A stretch of DNA of 64,000 nucleotides from Aquibium microcysteis (GCF_014495845.1 NZ_CP061080.1:1415001-1479000); one strand, 5' to 3'. Counted from the first letter of the stretch, positions 18,748 through 28,572 are shown. The notes: generated from the letters alone by a model not told the origin. Program-made: numbers and translations.

Positions 18748-19153
18748 GAAGGATTTGGGCAGACACGGAAGGATAAAGGGTGCCCTCGTGCGTGCCCTTT
18801 TCGCCGTCGCCATGCTTGTCGTTGCCTCGCTTCAGCCCGGCATGGTCGCGATGGCCAAGTCGGCGATGCATCCCGCTCAGGCCGAAACGCTTCAACAGAT
18901 CGAAGTTCACGATCACGAGGCCGCTCACGGCGATCATGCCGTTGAGCAGCCATCTTCCGCAATCGACGCGAGCCATCATGGAGGCGCGTCGACCGCAGAT
19001 CTCTGCTGCGACATGCACTGCATGCCCGCGACCGGAGTGCCGCCCTGCTCGTCCGATCTTTCTCATCCGCCCGCCGGAGCATTCGGCCGTGTCGCATCCG
19101 GTGCTTTGACGCCAGGCGAGACGCACGGGCTTATTCGTCCTCCCCGAACCTGA
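18746..19153 (+). CDS. small exported Cys/His-rich protein
   Basis: This 135-residue protein has a signal-like hydrophobic segment (residues 14-36). A His-rich middle (HDHEAAHGDH) and a cysteine cluster CCDMHCMPATGVPPC follow, resembling the small CopL/DUF2946-like proteins at the head of copper operons. It probably binds copper in the periplasm. The exact family is not certain. It is the first gene of the run up to 23773. Confidence 0.7.
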   Translation: MKDLGRHGRIKGALVRALFAVAMLVVASLQPGMVAMAKSAMHPAQAETLQQIEVHDHEAAHGDHAVEQPSSAIDASHHGGASTADLCCDMHCMPATGVPPCSSDLSHPPAGAFGRVASGALTPGETHGLIRPPRT

Positions 19154-19236
19154 CCTGACCCGGAGCGCCGTGTGGCGCTGAGGCACCCGTGCGTCCGCGC
19201 GCGGGCCATCCTTCCCTGTCAGTTCCAAGGTTCAAC

Positions 19237-19473
19237 ATGCGAATTCCAGCTATCGCGACGCTTGCGGCGTCGCTCTTCGCGGCAGGCTGCGCGGCGTCTT
19301 TGCCGCCTGACCCGCTGCCCGGATTCAATCCTGCCGACCCGGTCATGGGGTTGCGGGATGCCCGGTATTCCCCGGTTCTCGGCGACTTCCACCCGAGACT
19401 TCCGACCGGTCCAGAGAACTGGCGGCGGCTGAACGACAACCTGTCGCCAGCGAACCGAGGGGCCGGCTCATGA
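19237..19473 (+). CDS. small lipoprotein, 78 residues
   Basis: The N-terminus has a type II signal peptide with the lipobox LFAAGC, and the mature part is proline-rich and short. It overlaps the start of the TolC-like gene by four bases (ATGA), so the two are coupled. I do not recognise a family. A role as an accessory lipoprotein of the neighbouring outer-membrane efflux protein is inferred from context. Confidence 0.75.
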   Translation: MRIPAIATLAASLFAAGCAASLPPDPLPGFNPADPVMGLRDARYSPVLGDFHPRLPTGPENWRRLNDNLSPANRGAGS

Positions 19474-20918
19474 AGCACGCGGTACGTAGTATCGCCGCGC
19501 TCGCGGCGCCCCTCTTCGTCTCTGCCTGCGTCACCACCGCCGACGGCCTCGACGATCCGCTCGCCGGCTTCCAGACCGTTTCGGCCAAGACTGCTTCCGT
19601 GACGGGCAAGGCGACCGTATGGGTCCAGTCAAGCGGCGAGGCGCGCGCCCTGGCGGAGCGGGTGACCGGGCTGGTCAGAGGAAAGACGCTCGGACCGGAC
19701 CTAGCGGTTCAGGTCGCCCTCCTCAACAACAAGGGGCTGCAGGCCGCTTACGCTGACGTCGGCATGTCTTCGGTCGAACTCTGGCAGGAATCTCTGCTGG
19801 TCAATCCGCGCGTCTCGGTCGGCATCATGGGGATCAACGCTGGACGCACGGTGGAAACCGCCGTCGTCTCGAACATCCTCGCGCTGGCGACAAGGCCCCG
19901 CCGCATGGCGGTCGTGGACGCCCGCTTCAGACAGGCGCAGCTGCGTGCCGCCGAGGCGACGCTGCGGCTCGCCGCGGACACACGGCGGGCCTGGATCGAT
20001 GCCGTAGCAGCCTGGGAACGGGTCGCTTACCTCAACCGAGCCCAGGCGGCCGCCGACGCCGCGTCGACGCTGGCAGAGAAGCTCGGACAGACGGGAGCTT
20101 TCACGAAGACCGGGCAGGCCCGCGAGCACGTCTTCTATGCCGAGCTTGCGGGTCAGACGGCCGAAGCCCGATTGCAGGCACGGATGGCCAAGGAGACGCT
20201 GACGCGCTTGATGGGCCTGTGGGGTTTCGACGTTGACTACCAGGTGCCCAACGCACTTCCATCGCTTCCCGCCAACCCGCTGGCGCGCAAGGACATCGAG
20301 GCGCAGGCACTCAGGAACCGTGTGGACCTGGAGGTCGCGAAGCTCGAACTGGAGGCGCTCGCGCTCTCCTACGGGCTCACCGAGGCGACCCGCTACGTGT
20401 CGGACCTCGAACTCGTGACCGGGGCCGAGATCGAACGTGAGGAAACCGAGGACGGCGGCACCGAGACGAAGGTCTTGCTGAACGCCGAACTTGAGTTCGT
20501 CATTCCGATCTTCGACAGCGGGCAGGCCCGCATGCGCAAGGCGGAACTGGCCTACATGCAGGCCGCCAACCTGCTGGCCGAGCGCGCGGTCAACGTCCGC
20601 TCCGAAGCCCGCAGCGCGTATGACGGCTACCGCTCCACGCACGACATCGCACGGCACTACCGTGCCAACGTGGTTCCGCTCCGCACGACGATCGAGGAGG
20701 AGTCCGTCCTCACTTACAACGGCATGATCACCAATACCTTTGAACTCCTCGCCGACACGCGGGCGAAGGTGAACTCGATCATGCTTTCCCTCAACGCCAA
20801 GCGCCAGTTCTGGCTGGCCGACGTCAACCTCGGCACCGCAGTCCATGGCGGGGGCGGCAGCGCTCCCTCCGGAGGCGGCGCCGAGACCGCGGCCGCCGAA
20901 GATGGCGGCGGCCACTGA
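19470..20918 (+). CDS. TolC/CusC-family outer-membrane lipoprotein
   Basis: This 482-residue outer-membrane efflux protein has a lipobox (LFVSAC) and long amphipathic helical repeats rich in Ala, Arg and Glu, as in CusC. The C-terminal tail is Gly/Ser-rich. It could supply the outer-membrane channel for the CusBA pump encoded at 30.5-35.1 kb, which lacks an adjacent channel gene; alternatively it works with the downstream multicopper oxidase group. Start ATG 19470 is coupled to the small lipoprotein. Confidence 0.88.
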   Translation: MKHAVRSIAALAAPLFVSACVTTADGLDDPLAGFQTVSAKTASVTGKATVWVQSSGEARALAERVTGLVRGKTLGPDLAVQVALLNNKGLQAAYADVGMSSVELWQESLLVNPRVSVGIMGINAGRTVETAVVSNILALATRPRRMAVVDARFRQAQLRAAEATLRLAADTRRAWIDAVAAWERVAYLNRAQAAADAASTLAEKLGQTGAFTKTGQAREHVFYAELAGQTAEARLQARMAKETLTRLMGLWGFDVDYQVPNALPSLPANPLARKDIEAQALRNRVDLEVAKLELEALALSYGLTEATRYVSDLELVTGAEIEREETEDGGTETKVLLNAELEFVIPIFDSGQARMRKAELAYMQAANLLAERAVNVRSEARSAYDGYRSTHDIARHYRANVVPLRTTIEEESVLTYNGMITNTFELLADTRAKVNSIMLSLNAKRQFWLADVNLGTAVHGGGGSAPSGGGAETAAAEDGGGH

Positions 20919-20934
20919 CCAGGAGAACGAGACA

Positions 20935-22296
20935 ATGATTACCAGGAGACAGATCCTCGGAGGCGGCGCGTTCCTGGCGAGCGCCGCCGCATGGTCGAAG
21001 ACTTCGGCCATGGGACTGCCGGACGCGCCCGTGATGGAATCGCCGGACATGCAGCCGCCGATCTTTCCGTCCAGTGGGCCGGATTATCAGCCAGTCGTCA
21101 CGTTGAACGGTTGGACAGCGCCCCATCGGGTCGTCAACGGCGTGAAGGAATTCCATCTCGTCGCCGAGCCTGTCGAACGCGAACTGGCTCCTGGCATGAC
21201 GGCATACCTCTGGGGCTACAACGGACAGTCGCCCGGACCGACGATAGAGGCGGTGGAAGGAGACCGGGTGCGCATTTTCGTCACCAACAAGCTTCCCGAA
21301 CACACCACCATCCACTGGCATGGAATGATCCTGCCGAACGGAATGGACGGGGTTGGGGGATTGACGCAGCCCCACATTCAGCCCGGCAAGACCTTTGTCT
21401 ATGAGTTCGATCTCGTGAAGAGCGGGACCTTCATGTATCACCCGCACGCCGACGAGATGGTCCAGATGGCGATGGGCATGATGGGTTTCTTCGTCATCCA
21501 TCCCAAGGACCCGAAGCTGCATCGGGTCGACCGCGATTTCGTCTTTCTCCTGAATGCCTACGATATCGAACCCGGATCCTACGTTCCAAAGGTCATGACG
21601 ATGACCGACTTCAATCTATGGTGCTGGAACAGCCGGCTCTTTCCGGCGATCAGCCCGCTTGTGGTTTCCAAGAACGACAGGGTTCGCGTCAGGGTGGGAA
21701 ACCTTACCATGACCAATCACCCGATTCATATGCACGGATACGACTTCGAAGTGACCTGCACCGATGGCGGATGGACGCGTCCCGAAGCGCGTTGGCCGGA
21801 AGTCTCGATCGACATTCCGGTCGGCGCGATGCGCGCCTACGAGTTCGACGCAAAATACGAGGGCGACTGGGCAATCCATTGTCACAAGTCGCACCATACG
21901 ATGAACGCCATGGGCCATGACGTCCCGACCTTCATCGGCGCGGACAAGACCGAGGTCACGAAGAAAATCAGGCGGGTTCAGCCAGAGTATATGGCGATGG
22001 GCAACCGTGGCATGGCGGACATGGGTGAAATGGAGATGGCGCTTCCCGACAACACGATCCCGATGATGACCGGGTGGGGGCAGTACGGGCCAATCGAAAT
22101 GGGCTCGATGTTCTCGGTGGTCAAGGTACGGCAGGGGCTCGCAGCGAACAATTACAACGATCCGGGCTGGTATCAGCACCCCGCGGGCACGGTCGCCTAC
22201 GAATGGTCTGGAGAGACACCGCCGTCAGCAACCTCGGACGACGCAAGAACGATGGCTCCGGCATTGAAGCACGGCGCTCACGAACAGGGGGGGTGA
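20935..22296 (+). CDS. periplasmic multicopper oxidase
   Basis: This 453-residue, three-domain multicopper oxidase has a Tat-like leader (TRRQILGGG). All four copper-site motifs are present: HWHG, YHPHADEM, HPIHMHG, and the HCHKSHHTM segment that binds the type 1 copper. The C-terminal region is methionine-rich (GNRGMADMGEMEMA), as in copper-resistance oxidases. It should oxidise Cu(I) to less toxic Cu(II) in the periplasm. It begins 16 bp after the TolC-like gene. Confidence 0.92.
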   Translation: MITRRQILGGGAFLASAAAWSKTSAMGLPDAPVMESPDMQPPIFPSSGPDYQPVVTLNGWTAPHRVVNGVKEFHLVAEPVERELAPGMTAYLWGYNGQSPGPTIEAVEGDRVRIFVTNKLPEHTTIHWHGMILPNGMDGVGGLTQPHIQPGKTFVYEFDLVKSGTFMYHPHADEMVQMAMGMMGFFVIHPKDPKLHRVDRDFVFLLNAYDIEPGSYVPKVMTMTDFNLWCWNSRLFPAISPLVVSKNDRVRVRVGNLTMTNHPIHMHGYDFEVTCTDGGWTRPEARWPEVSIDIPVGAMRAYEFDAKYEGDWAIHCHKSHHTMNAMGHDVPTFIGADKTEVTKKIRRVQPEYMAMGNRGMADMGEMEMALPDNTIPMMTGWGQYGPIEMGSMFSVVKVRQGLAANNYNDPGWYQHPAGTVAYEWSGETPPSATSDDARTMAPALKHGAHEQGG

Positions 22297-22349
22297 TCTA
22301 CACCAAACTCCTCAAATCCTTTCAACCAGCAACAACAGAGAAAGAGCCC

Positions 22350-22835
22350 ATGAAACTTGCAGTAACTCTAGCAATCATTCTGACGATCGGTCTCGCCCCA
22401 GCCTATGCCGCAGGAGCGCACTCCGGCGGCCACGAGACTGAAAAGATGGCAATCGGCGAGCCCGGCCAGAAAGGAAAAGTAAAGCGCACAGTATCCATCA
22501 CGATGGCTGAAAAGGAGGATGGCGCAATGCTCTTCGAGCCTGCGACCATCAAGGTCAAGGCGGGAGAGACCATTCGCCTGCGCTTCACGAACAAGGGCGA
22601 AGCTGACCACGAATACGTCATGGACGAAGAACCCACCGTATTGGAGCACAAGGCCGTCATGGCCAGGTTTCCCGATATGGAACATGACGACGCGAACTCG
22701 ATTCGATTGGCCCCTGGCGAGAGCGGGGAGATCGTTTGGACGTTCTCAAATGCCGGGGACTTCGTGTTTGCCTGCTTGATCCCGGGACACTACGAATCCG
22801 GGATGAAAGGCAACATCGAGGTCGTCCAAGATTAA
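22350..22835 (+). CDS. cupredoxin-domain copper protein
   Basis: This is a 161-residue exported protein with a signal peptide (1-20) and a plastocyanin-like domain. The type 1 copper ligands fit a distal His in DHEYV and the C-terminal CLIPGHYESGM (Cys, His, Met). It is similar to the CopC/plastocyanin-like proteins next to multicopper oxidases and may shuttle electrons or copper. It is 53 bp after the oxidase and 18 bp before cusF. Confidence 0.9.
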   Translation: MKLAVTLAIILTIGLAPAYAAGAHSGGHETEKMAIGEPGQKGKVKRTVSITMAEKEDGAMLFEPATIKVKAGETIRLRFTNKGEADHEYVMDEEPTVLEHKAVMARFPDMEHDDANSIRLAPGESGEIVWTFSNAGDFVFACLIPGHYESGMKGNIEVVQD

Positions 22836-22853
22836 CTGAAGAAAGGAAGAACC

Positions 22854-23138
22854 ATGAAAACCATCACGAGATACGCGCTTGTGCTAAGCACTGCCCTAGG
22901 GCTGGCTGGCGGGGCCTCTGCCCAGGAATATACATCCGGCGAGGTTACGAAGATCGACGCCGCGCAGAAGAAGCTTACCATCAAGCACGGCGAACTCGCG
23001 AACCTCGACATGCCCGCGATGACGATGGTCTTCGTGGTGGCCGAGGATTCGATGATCGAGGAGGTCGAGGTGGGCCAGAAGATCGAGTTCACCGCGGATC
23101 GGGTCAACGGCCGCATCACGGTCACCGACATCAGGTAG
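22854..23138 (+). CDS. cusF: CusF-like periplasmic copper chaperone
   Basis: This 94-residue protein has a signal peptide (1-23, ASAQ) and a small beta-barrel. The Met-rich ligand loop NLDMPAMTMVF is characteristic of CusF. CusF binds Cu(I)/Ag(I) and hands it to CusB. The GAAAGGAAG ribosome-binding site lies just upstream of ATG 22854. The pump it would serve (CusBA) is 7 kb away on the other strand. Confidence 0.92.
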   Translation: MKTITRYALVLSTALGLAGGASAQEYTSGEVTKIDAAQKKLTIKHGELANLDMPAMTMVFVVAEDSMIEEVEVGQKIEFTADRVNGRITVTDIR

Positions 23139-23187
23139 GATGTCAGGCGCGGGCTGCGACGCCCGCGCCCGTCTCGGAGGTGAACCA

Positions 23188-23307
23188 ATGATGGAGAACG
23201 GAATGGATGGCGGCATGATGTGGGGCATGGGACTGTGGGGCCTCGTCGGCCTCGTGGTCACCGCGCTCGTGATCGCCGCTCTCGTGAAATACGTGTTCTT
23301 CAGATAG
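23188..23307 (+). CDS. 39-residue methionine-rich membrane peptide
   Basis: A short open frame begins with a GGAGG ribosome-binding site eight bases before the ATG and ends TAG at 23305. It encodes a Met/Gly-rich N-terminus (NGMDGGMMWGMG), one hydrophobic helix (LVGLVVTALVIAALV) and a basic-aromatic end (KYVFFR). It lies between cusF and the DUF411 gene with tight spacing. The metal-binding character and placement argue for a real gene, but no function is known to me. Confidence 0.72.
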   Translation: MMENGMDGGMMWGMGLWGLVGLVVTALVIAALVKYVFFR

Positions 23308-23317
23308 GAGACGGACG

Positions 23318-23763
23318 ATGAAGACATTCAACAGGCTGGCCCGTGCCGCGGCCTTCACGGCCCTGGCGCTGATCAGCCAGGCGGCCTGGGCCGCGGGATC
23401 GATCGAGGTCCTGAAGTCGGCTTCGTGCGGATGTTGCATAGCGTGGGGCAATCACATGCGGGAGGCGGGCTTCACCGTCGCCGAAAGAAACCTGCCCCTG
23501 GCGGACCTCAACGCCGCCAAGGTGGAAGCCGGACTGAAGCCGGGCCAGACATCCTGCCACACAGGAACGATCGACGGCTACGTCATCGAAGGCCATGTGC
23601 CCGCGCGCGAGGTCAAGCGCCTGCTCGAAGAGCGGCCGGATGCGATCGGGCTGACTGTTCCCGACATGCCATACGGTTCGCCGGGCATGGGCGACATGGC
23701 CGATGCCGATCCGTACGACGTGCTCCTTCTCAAGCGGGACGGCTCGACGGAAATCTACGCCAG

Positions 23764-23773
<10 letters not shown>
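23318..23773 (+). CDS. DUF411 metal-binding protein
   Basis: This 151-residue exported protein has a signal peptide (1-26). The DUF411 signature has a reactive cysteine motif SASCGCC near residues 36-41 and GQTSCHTG further on. DUF411 proteins occur in copper and mercury loci and are thought to bind copper, but their precise role is unknown. It ends the copper operon and converges with the truncated ATPase, overlapping its 3' end by ten bases. Confidence 0.9.
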
Positions 23774-24759
<986 letters not shown>

Positions 24760-24796
24760 CGACGTTCCTTCCGGTCGGATTCCGTTGCGGCCGCGA

Positions 24797-24827
24797 CAGA
24801 TGGGCCTTCCAGCCTCTGGAGGGTCAA
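24797..24827 (-). promoter_or_regulatory. CueR-type promoter for the deleted ATPase
   Basis: On the minus strand a -35 TTGACC is followed by a 19-base spacer bearing CCTCCAGAGGCTGGAAGG, then a -10-like CATCTG. The arms match the other CueR-type sites in the window. Confidence 0.82.
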
Positions 24828-24851
24828 GGGCAAGGCGATGAAAAAAGCTGC

Positions 24852-24882
24852 TTGACCTTCCAGAGGCTGGAAGGCGGATGAA
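24852..24882 (+). promoter_or_regulatory. CueR-type promoter for copZ
   Basis: A -35 TTGACC at 24852 is followed by the near-perfect dyad CCTTCCAGAGGCTGGAAGG and, after a 19-base spacer, a weak -10 (GATGAA). It is back to back with the promoter of the deleted ATPase, repeating the divergent layout seen at 14.4 kb. Confidence 0.87.
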
Positions 24883-24916
24883 GGACGCATCCGCTCAAAC
24901 CACGAAGGAGACCCGG

Positions 24917-25111
24917 ATGCGATTCCACATCGAGAACATGAACTGCGGCGGCTGCGCCCGGAGCGTCACAAAGGCCGTCGAAAGCGTCGACCCGAAAGCG
25001 AGGGTCGACGCCGATCCCGTCACGAAGACGGTGACAGTCGAATCCTCCGCATCGACCGACTCCATCTCCAGGGCGCTCGCCAACGCCGGCTATCCCGCGT
25101 CAGCGGCGTGA
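24917..25111 (+). CDS. copZ: CopZ-like copper chaperone
   Basis: This 64-residue HMA-fold protein has the metal motif MNCGGCA near residues 8-14. It should bind cytosolic Cu(I) and pass it to an ATPase or CueR. The ATG at 24917 has a GAAGGAG ribosome-binding site; the longer in-frame start at 24878 would overlap the promoter -10 and is rejected. It is the first gene of the unit with the glutaredoxin/MauE protein. Confidence 0.9.
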   Translation: MRFHIENMNCGGCARSVTKAVESVDPKARVDADPVTKTVTVESSASTDSISRALANAGYPASAA

Positions 25112-25179
25112 CCGCCGACCGCCGCCCCGCCGGGAACCATCGTCGCGGCGGGACGGTTTCAACACGAAAGGATATCTGA

Positions 25180-25941
25180 ATGTCATCCGCTGCCGCACGC
25201 AAGGCCGATCTCTACCGGATGGTCACGCCGGAGCACACTTGCCCATGGGGGCTCAAGGCGCTCGACCTCCTGAAGCGCGAAGGATTCGAGGTCGAGGACC
25301 ATCACCTGACGTCCCGCGCCGAGACCGACGCCTTCAAGGCGGAGCACAAGGTGGACACCACGCCCCAGACCTTCATCGGTGGCCGCCGCGTCGGAGGCTA
25401 TGACGACCTGCGCGCTTGGCTCGGGAAGGAGGTGAAGGCCAAGAACGCAATCACCTATACACCCGTCATCGCGCTCTTCGGCATGGCGCTCGCCATGGCC
25501 CTGGCAGCCAGTTGGTCGGCGTACGGCAGCTTCTTTACCGTAGCTGCTGCCGAGTGGTTCGTGGCCTTCGCCATGTGTCTGCTCGCACTCCAGAAGCTGA
25601 AGGACGTCGACGGCTTCGCGACGATGTTCCTCAACTACGACCTGCTTGCGCAGCGCTGGGTTCCCTACGGACGGGTCTACCCTTTCGCCGAGGGGCTGGC
25701 AGGCGTGCTCATGGTCTCCGGCGCGTTGATGTGGGTATCGGTCCCAGTCGCGCTCTTCATCGGCGGCATCGGCGCGGTATCGGTCTTCAAGGCCGTCTAT
25801 GTCGACAAGCGCGAACTGAAGTGCGCCTGCGTCGGCGGCGACAGCAACGTTCCCCTCGGGTTCGTATCGCTGACCGAAAACCTGATGATGGTCGGCATGG
25901 CCATCTGGATGATCCTCAAGCCCGCCGGCCTGGGGCACTGA
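25180..25941 (+). CDS. glutaredoxin-MauE fusion membrane protein
   Basis: This 253-residue protein fuses an N-terminal glutaredoxin-like domain (active site HTCPWGLKAL, substrate-binding DTTPQTFIGG) to a four-helix MauE/DoxX-like membrane domain. MauE-type domains take part in periplasmic disulfide handling. In this family the fusion commonly travels with copper chaperones, suggesting redox protection or copper-thiol chemistry at the membrane. Only one cysteine is in the CPxx motif. It ends one base before the DUF305 gene start. Confidence 0.85.
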   Translation: MSSAAARKADLYRMVTPEHTCPWGLKALDLLKREGFEVEDHHLTSRAETDAFKAEHKVDTTPQTFIGGRRVGGYDDLRAWLGKEVKAKNAITYTPVIALFGMALAMALAASWSAYGSFFTVAAAEWFVAFAMCLLALQKLKDVDGFATMFLNYDLLAQRWVPYGRVYPFAEGLAGVLMVSGALMWVSVPVALFIGGIGAVSVFKAVYVDKRELKCACVGGDSNVPLGFVSLTENLMMVGMAIWMILKPAGLGH

Positions 25942-25942
25942 C

Positions 25943-26440
25943 ATGGAGAAGATTGAAGTGGAGCACGATCACCGGAAACACGAAAACCGCGGCCACGGCC
26001 GCCCGTATCTAATGTTCTGGGTGAACATGATCCTCGGGCTCGTCGTCATGTACGTCGTGATGTTCACGATGATAGACGGCACGGGCGACTTCAGGAACAA
26101 CCTGAACATGTTCTACATGGCGGTGACCATGTGGGCGCCGATGGGCATCTTCATGCTGGCGACCATGCCCGGCATGTTCCCGAACCGACAGGCGAACGTC
26201 GCGCTTTACGTCGCCTTCGCGCTCCTGACGGTAGGCTCCTTCTGGGCGACGCGCGCGCAGGCCTTGATCGACGACCGCCAGTTCATCGCCTCGATGATTC
26301 CGCATCACTCCGGCGCGATCCTGATGTGCCGGGAGGCCAGCCTTTCCGATCCGGAACTCGTGACGCTCTGTGACGAGATCACGGAGGCTCAGCGCGAAGA
26401 GATCGACCAGATGGAGGCGATCGCATCGCGGCTGCGCTAG
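25943..26440 (+). CDS. membrane-anchored DUF305 protein
   Basis: The protein has 165 residues. A short His-rich N-terminus (EHDHRKHENRGHGR) is followed by three membrane helices (about 24-45, 55-75 and 85-102). A periplasmic DUF305 end with MIPHHSGAILMC completes it. It is the second DUF305 protein of the island and is coupled to the glutaredoxin/MauE gene. A metal-binding role is likely from composition, but no activity is established. Confidence 0.85.
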   Translation: MEKIEVEHDHRKHENRGHGRPYLMFWVNMILGLVVMYVVMFTMIDGTGDFRNNLNMFYMAVTMWAPMGIFMLATMPGMFPNRQANVALYVAFALLTVGSFWATRAQALIDDRQFIASMIPHHSGAILMCREASLSDPELVTLCDEITEAQREEIDQMEAIASRLR

Positions 26441-26447
26441 GTGTTGG

Positions 26448-27073
26448 TCACAGATCATATTCTCTGAAACTACCCAGAGCTGTTGTTTGCGGGGCCGGCG
26501 AAGGCCGCGGGCGCGGCGTCGCGTGGTCGAACAGCATGTCGGCGGCCTCTCGGGCAGCCTCGGGGCGGTGATCATCAGGTGGACCTCGTCTTTGCCGACC
26601 GAGAGGTCAAAGTGCAGGAAGGCGCAGCAGTCCTGTTCCTTGCGGACCATCTCGCGGACATCGTCCGCGGCCTCCTTCGCATAGACGAGGTAGAGCGTCA
26701 GCGGCGACCGCATGGACTTCCTCAGGTGCCGCTCAGCGATGCTCCTGATCCAGGCGGTACGGCTGCGGAAGTCGTCACCCTGCAGGGTGCCGGCGATGGC
26801 TTCCTCGACCTTCGAGTCCTTCTTCGAGGTCGATGGCGCGCAGCCGCACGAGGATGCCCTCACGGCGGGGATGGAGGCGGCGGCGGGAGCGCGGCGGCGC
26901 AGGGCATACCACGCGAATGCCCCTCCGCCGACGGCAACCGCAAGGCCGGCCGCGCCGCCCAGATAGGCTCCGCCTTCGGCGGCGGCCAGCATGCTTGCCC
27001 CTGCAGCGAGCGGAAGGGCGCAGCAGGCGGCGCAGGCGCCTCCAAGCGCAAGCGCGGCTGTCATGGGTCTCAT
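26448..27073 (-). pseudogene. membrane protein of a MerR-controlled locus, frameshifted near its C-terminus
   Basis: The start region encodes a Cys-rich hydrophobic N-terminus (GGACAACCALPLAAG), a second helix, then a soluble domain containing KEQDCCAFLHFDL. After ITAP near 26562 the frame drifts into an Arg/Pro-rich tail that would run on antisense to the DUF305 gene. Restoring one base gives EAAREAADMLFDHATP and a TGA at 26448, which is the plausible true end. The single-base indel may be a real mutation or a sequencing error. The family is unknown to me. Confidence 0.6.
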
Positions 27074-27108
27074 GGTCGATTCTCCGGTCTTGATAGATCA
27101 ATGACCGA

Positions 27109-27139
27109 AGGCTACTTCCTCAAGTAACTTGAGGAGCAA
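27109..27139 (-). promoter_or_regulatory. MerR-type promoter with a perfect CCTCAAGT palindrome
   Basis: The 17-bp perfect palindrome CCTCAAGTAACTTGAGG (27118-27134) lies between divergent genes. On the minus strand it sits in a 19-base spacer between -35 TTGCTC and -10 TAGCCT, so it should drive the gene starting at 27073. The MerR-family gene on the other strand (27147) is the obvious regulator. Confidence 0.8.
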
Positions 27140-27146
27140 GAACGAA

Positions 27147-27596
27147 ATGCGACACAAAGTCGTGAGGGCCCGAGCGCTGACGATCGGCCAGCTCTCCGAG
27201 CGGAGCGGATGTTCGGTGCCGACGATCCGCTTCTACAAGGAGATCGGCCTCATCCCGCAGGCAGCGCGCACCGAGGGAGGCAGGCGAACCTACGGCGACG
27301 GCGACGCAAAGCTCCTGACCTTCATCCGCCGCTGCCGCGACTTCGGCTTCCCGGTCGAGCAGGTCCGAGACCTGGTGGCGTTGTCGACGAGCAGCGAGCG
27401 GAACTGCTTCGAGGCCAGGGATCTGGCTGGTAGCCACCTGAAAAGCGTGCGCGAAAAAATCGTCGAGATGAAAGCGCTGGAGCGCAGCCTTGAGGAGTTC
27501 GTGGAGCGCTGCGACATCCAGTGCGCGGGAGGCCCCGCGGCCGAATGCGTGATCCTGGAAGATCTCGCCGAAGACCGTAGGGGCTGCGCCTGCTGA
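27147..27596 (+). CDS. MerR-family metal regulator
   Basis: This 149-residue protein has a MerR helix-turn-helix (VPTIRFYKEIGLI), a dimerisation helix, and cysteines at 87, 122, 126, 134, 147 and 149, the last in a CAC tail. The pattern differs from CueR and ZntR, so the inducer is uncertain. It is divergent from the membrane-protein gene at 27073 with a palindromic operator between them. The ATG at 27147 is chosen because an upstream TTG lies inside the operator. Confidence 0.85.
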   Translation: MRHKVVRARALTIGQLSERSGCSVPTIRFYKEIGLIPQAARTEGGRRTYGDGDAKLLTFIRRCRDFGFPVEQVRDLVALSTSSERNCFEARDLAGSHLKSVREKIVEMKALERSLEEFVERCDIQCAGGPAAECVILEDLAEDRRGCAC

Positions 27597-27600
27597 CCTG

Positions 27601-28572
27601 TCAGGACGACGCTGCGCCAGCCTCCCGGCCGCGACCGAACATCGGCAGGAGCCGGATGTAGACAAGCTGGGAAACAAGCTCCACCAGCGTCTGCGTGACG
27701 ATGACGGCGGGTAGGACAGGCACCGCTCCGGGAACGGCAAGCGCGAGCGGCAGCACGACGAGCGAGTTGCGTGTGGCGCTGGAGAAGGCGACCGAGCGCG
27801 CCGCTTCGGCACCTAGACTAAACGCGCGTCCAACCGCCAGCCCGACGATCGGGGCCAGCACCGCGAAGGCGACGTAGACCGGAACGACGGCTATGGCTTT
27901 CCCGGCGGCGCTGCCAAGCAGCGGCACGGTCGCAGCGACGACCAGGAAGAGCACGAGCGCGGTTGAAGGCACCGGGAGGTAGCCGAGTCCGTCTGCCGCT
28001 CTCCTGCCGGACGCGCTCCGCGACGCCCCGAGCTGGGCAAGGCCCGCGAGGGCGAGAGGCAAGGCGATCAGCCAGACGAAGGCGTGCAGGAACGGTCCCG
28101 GGCGCACAAGGCCGAAAGCCTCCTCGCCGAGGAAAGCTCCTAGGTAGAGCGGCAGGAGCGCCATCTGCACGACGAGCAGGAGCGGCGTCGAGGCGAGCAG
28201 CAGCCGCGCGTCGGCGCGACCCAGTTGCGAGAACGTGATCACGTAGTCGATGCAGGGTGTCAGCAGCACCATCAGCACGCCGATACGCACGAGCGGGTCG
28301 TCAGGCGCGAAGGCAAGCAGCAGCAGCACCAGCACGGGCACGGCGAAGAAGTTCGAGGCCAGCAGCGCGGACAGGAAGCGCGTCTCGCGGAACGCCTTGC
28401 CGATTTCGGCGAGCGGCACCTGCAGGAAGGTGACGAAGAGCATCAGCGCCAGCGCCGGGTTGACCAGCGCCTCCAGGCGCTCGGTTCCCGAAACAGCGGC
28501 CCCACCAGCCGCGCCTGCGACAACGCTGCCGAAGTAGATCCAGACCTGCTCGCGTTCGAGCGTTTCTTTCAT
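27601..28572 (-). CDS. arsenic resistance transporter, ACR3/bile-acid-symporter family
   Basis: This 323-residue protein has about ten membrane helices. The segment TPCIDYVITFSQ contains the helix-4 cysteine that ACR3 arsenite permeases need. Lengths and motifs such as SATRNSLVVLPLAL fit the BART superfamily. It should export arsenite or a related metalloid across the inner membrane. It lies 38 bp behind dsbA in the ccdA-dsbB-dsbA group, with which it is probably co-transcribed. It is the only arsenic exporter visible in the window. Confidence 0.82.
   Translation of the reverse strand: MKETLEREQVWIYFGSVVAGAAGGAAVSGTERLEALVNPALALMLFVTFLQVPLAEIGKAFRETRFLSALLASNFFAVPVLVLLLLAFAPDDPLVRIGVLMVLLTPCIDYVITFSQLGRADARLLLASTPLLLVVQMALLPLYLGAFLGEEAFGLVRPGPFLHAFVWLIALPLALAGLAQLGASRSASGRRAADGLGYLPVPSTALVLFLVVAATVPLLGSAAGKAIAVVPVYVAFAVLAPIVGLAVGRAFSLGAEAARSVAFSSATRNSLVVLPLALAVPGAVPVLPAVIVTQTLVELVSQLVYIRLLPMFGRGREAGAASS

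Noticed and set aside
19701..21050. Minus-strand open frame opposite the TolC-like gene (449 codons)
   Set aside because: Antisense to a clear efflux gene and the start of the multicopper oxidase, with no recognisable motif.
26009..26447. Extension of the MerR-controlled membrane protein across the DUF305 gene
   Set aside because: The Arg/Pro-rich tail is antisense to a clear DUF305 membrane protein and is better explained by a frameshift near 26562.
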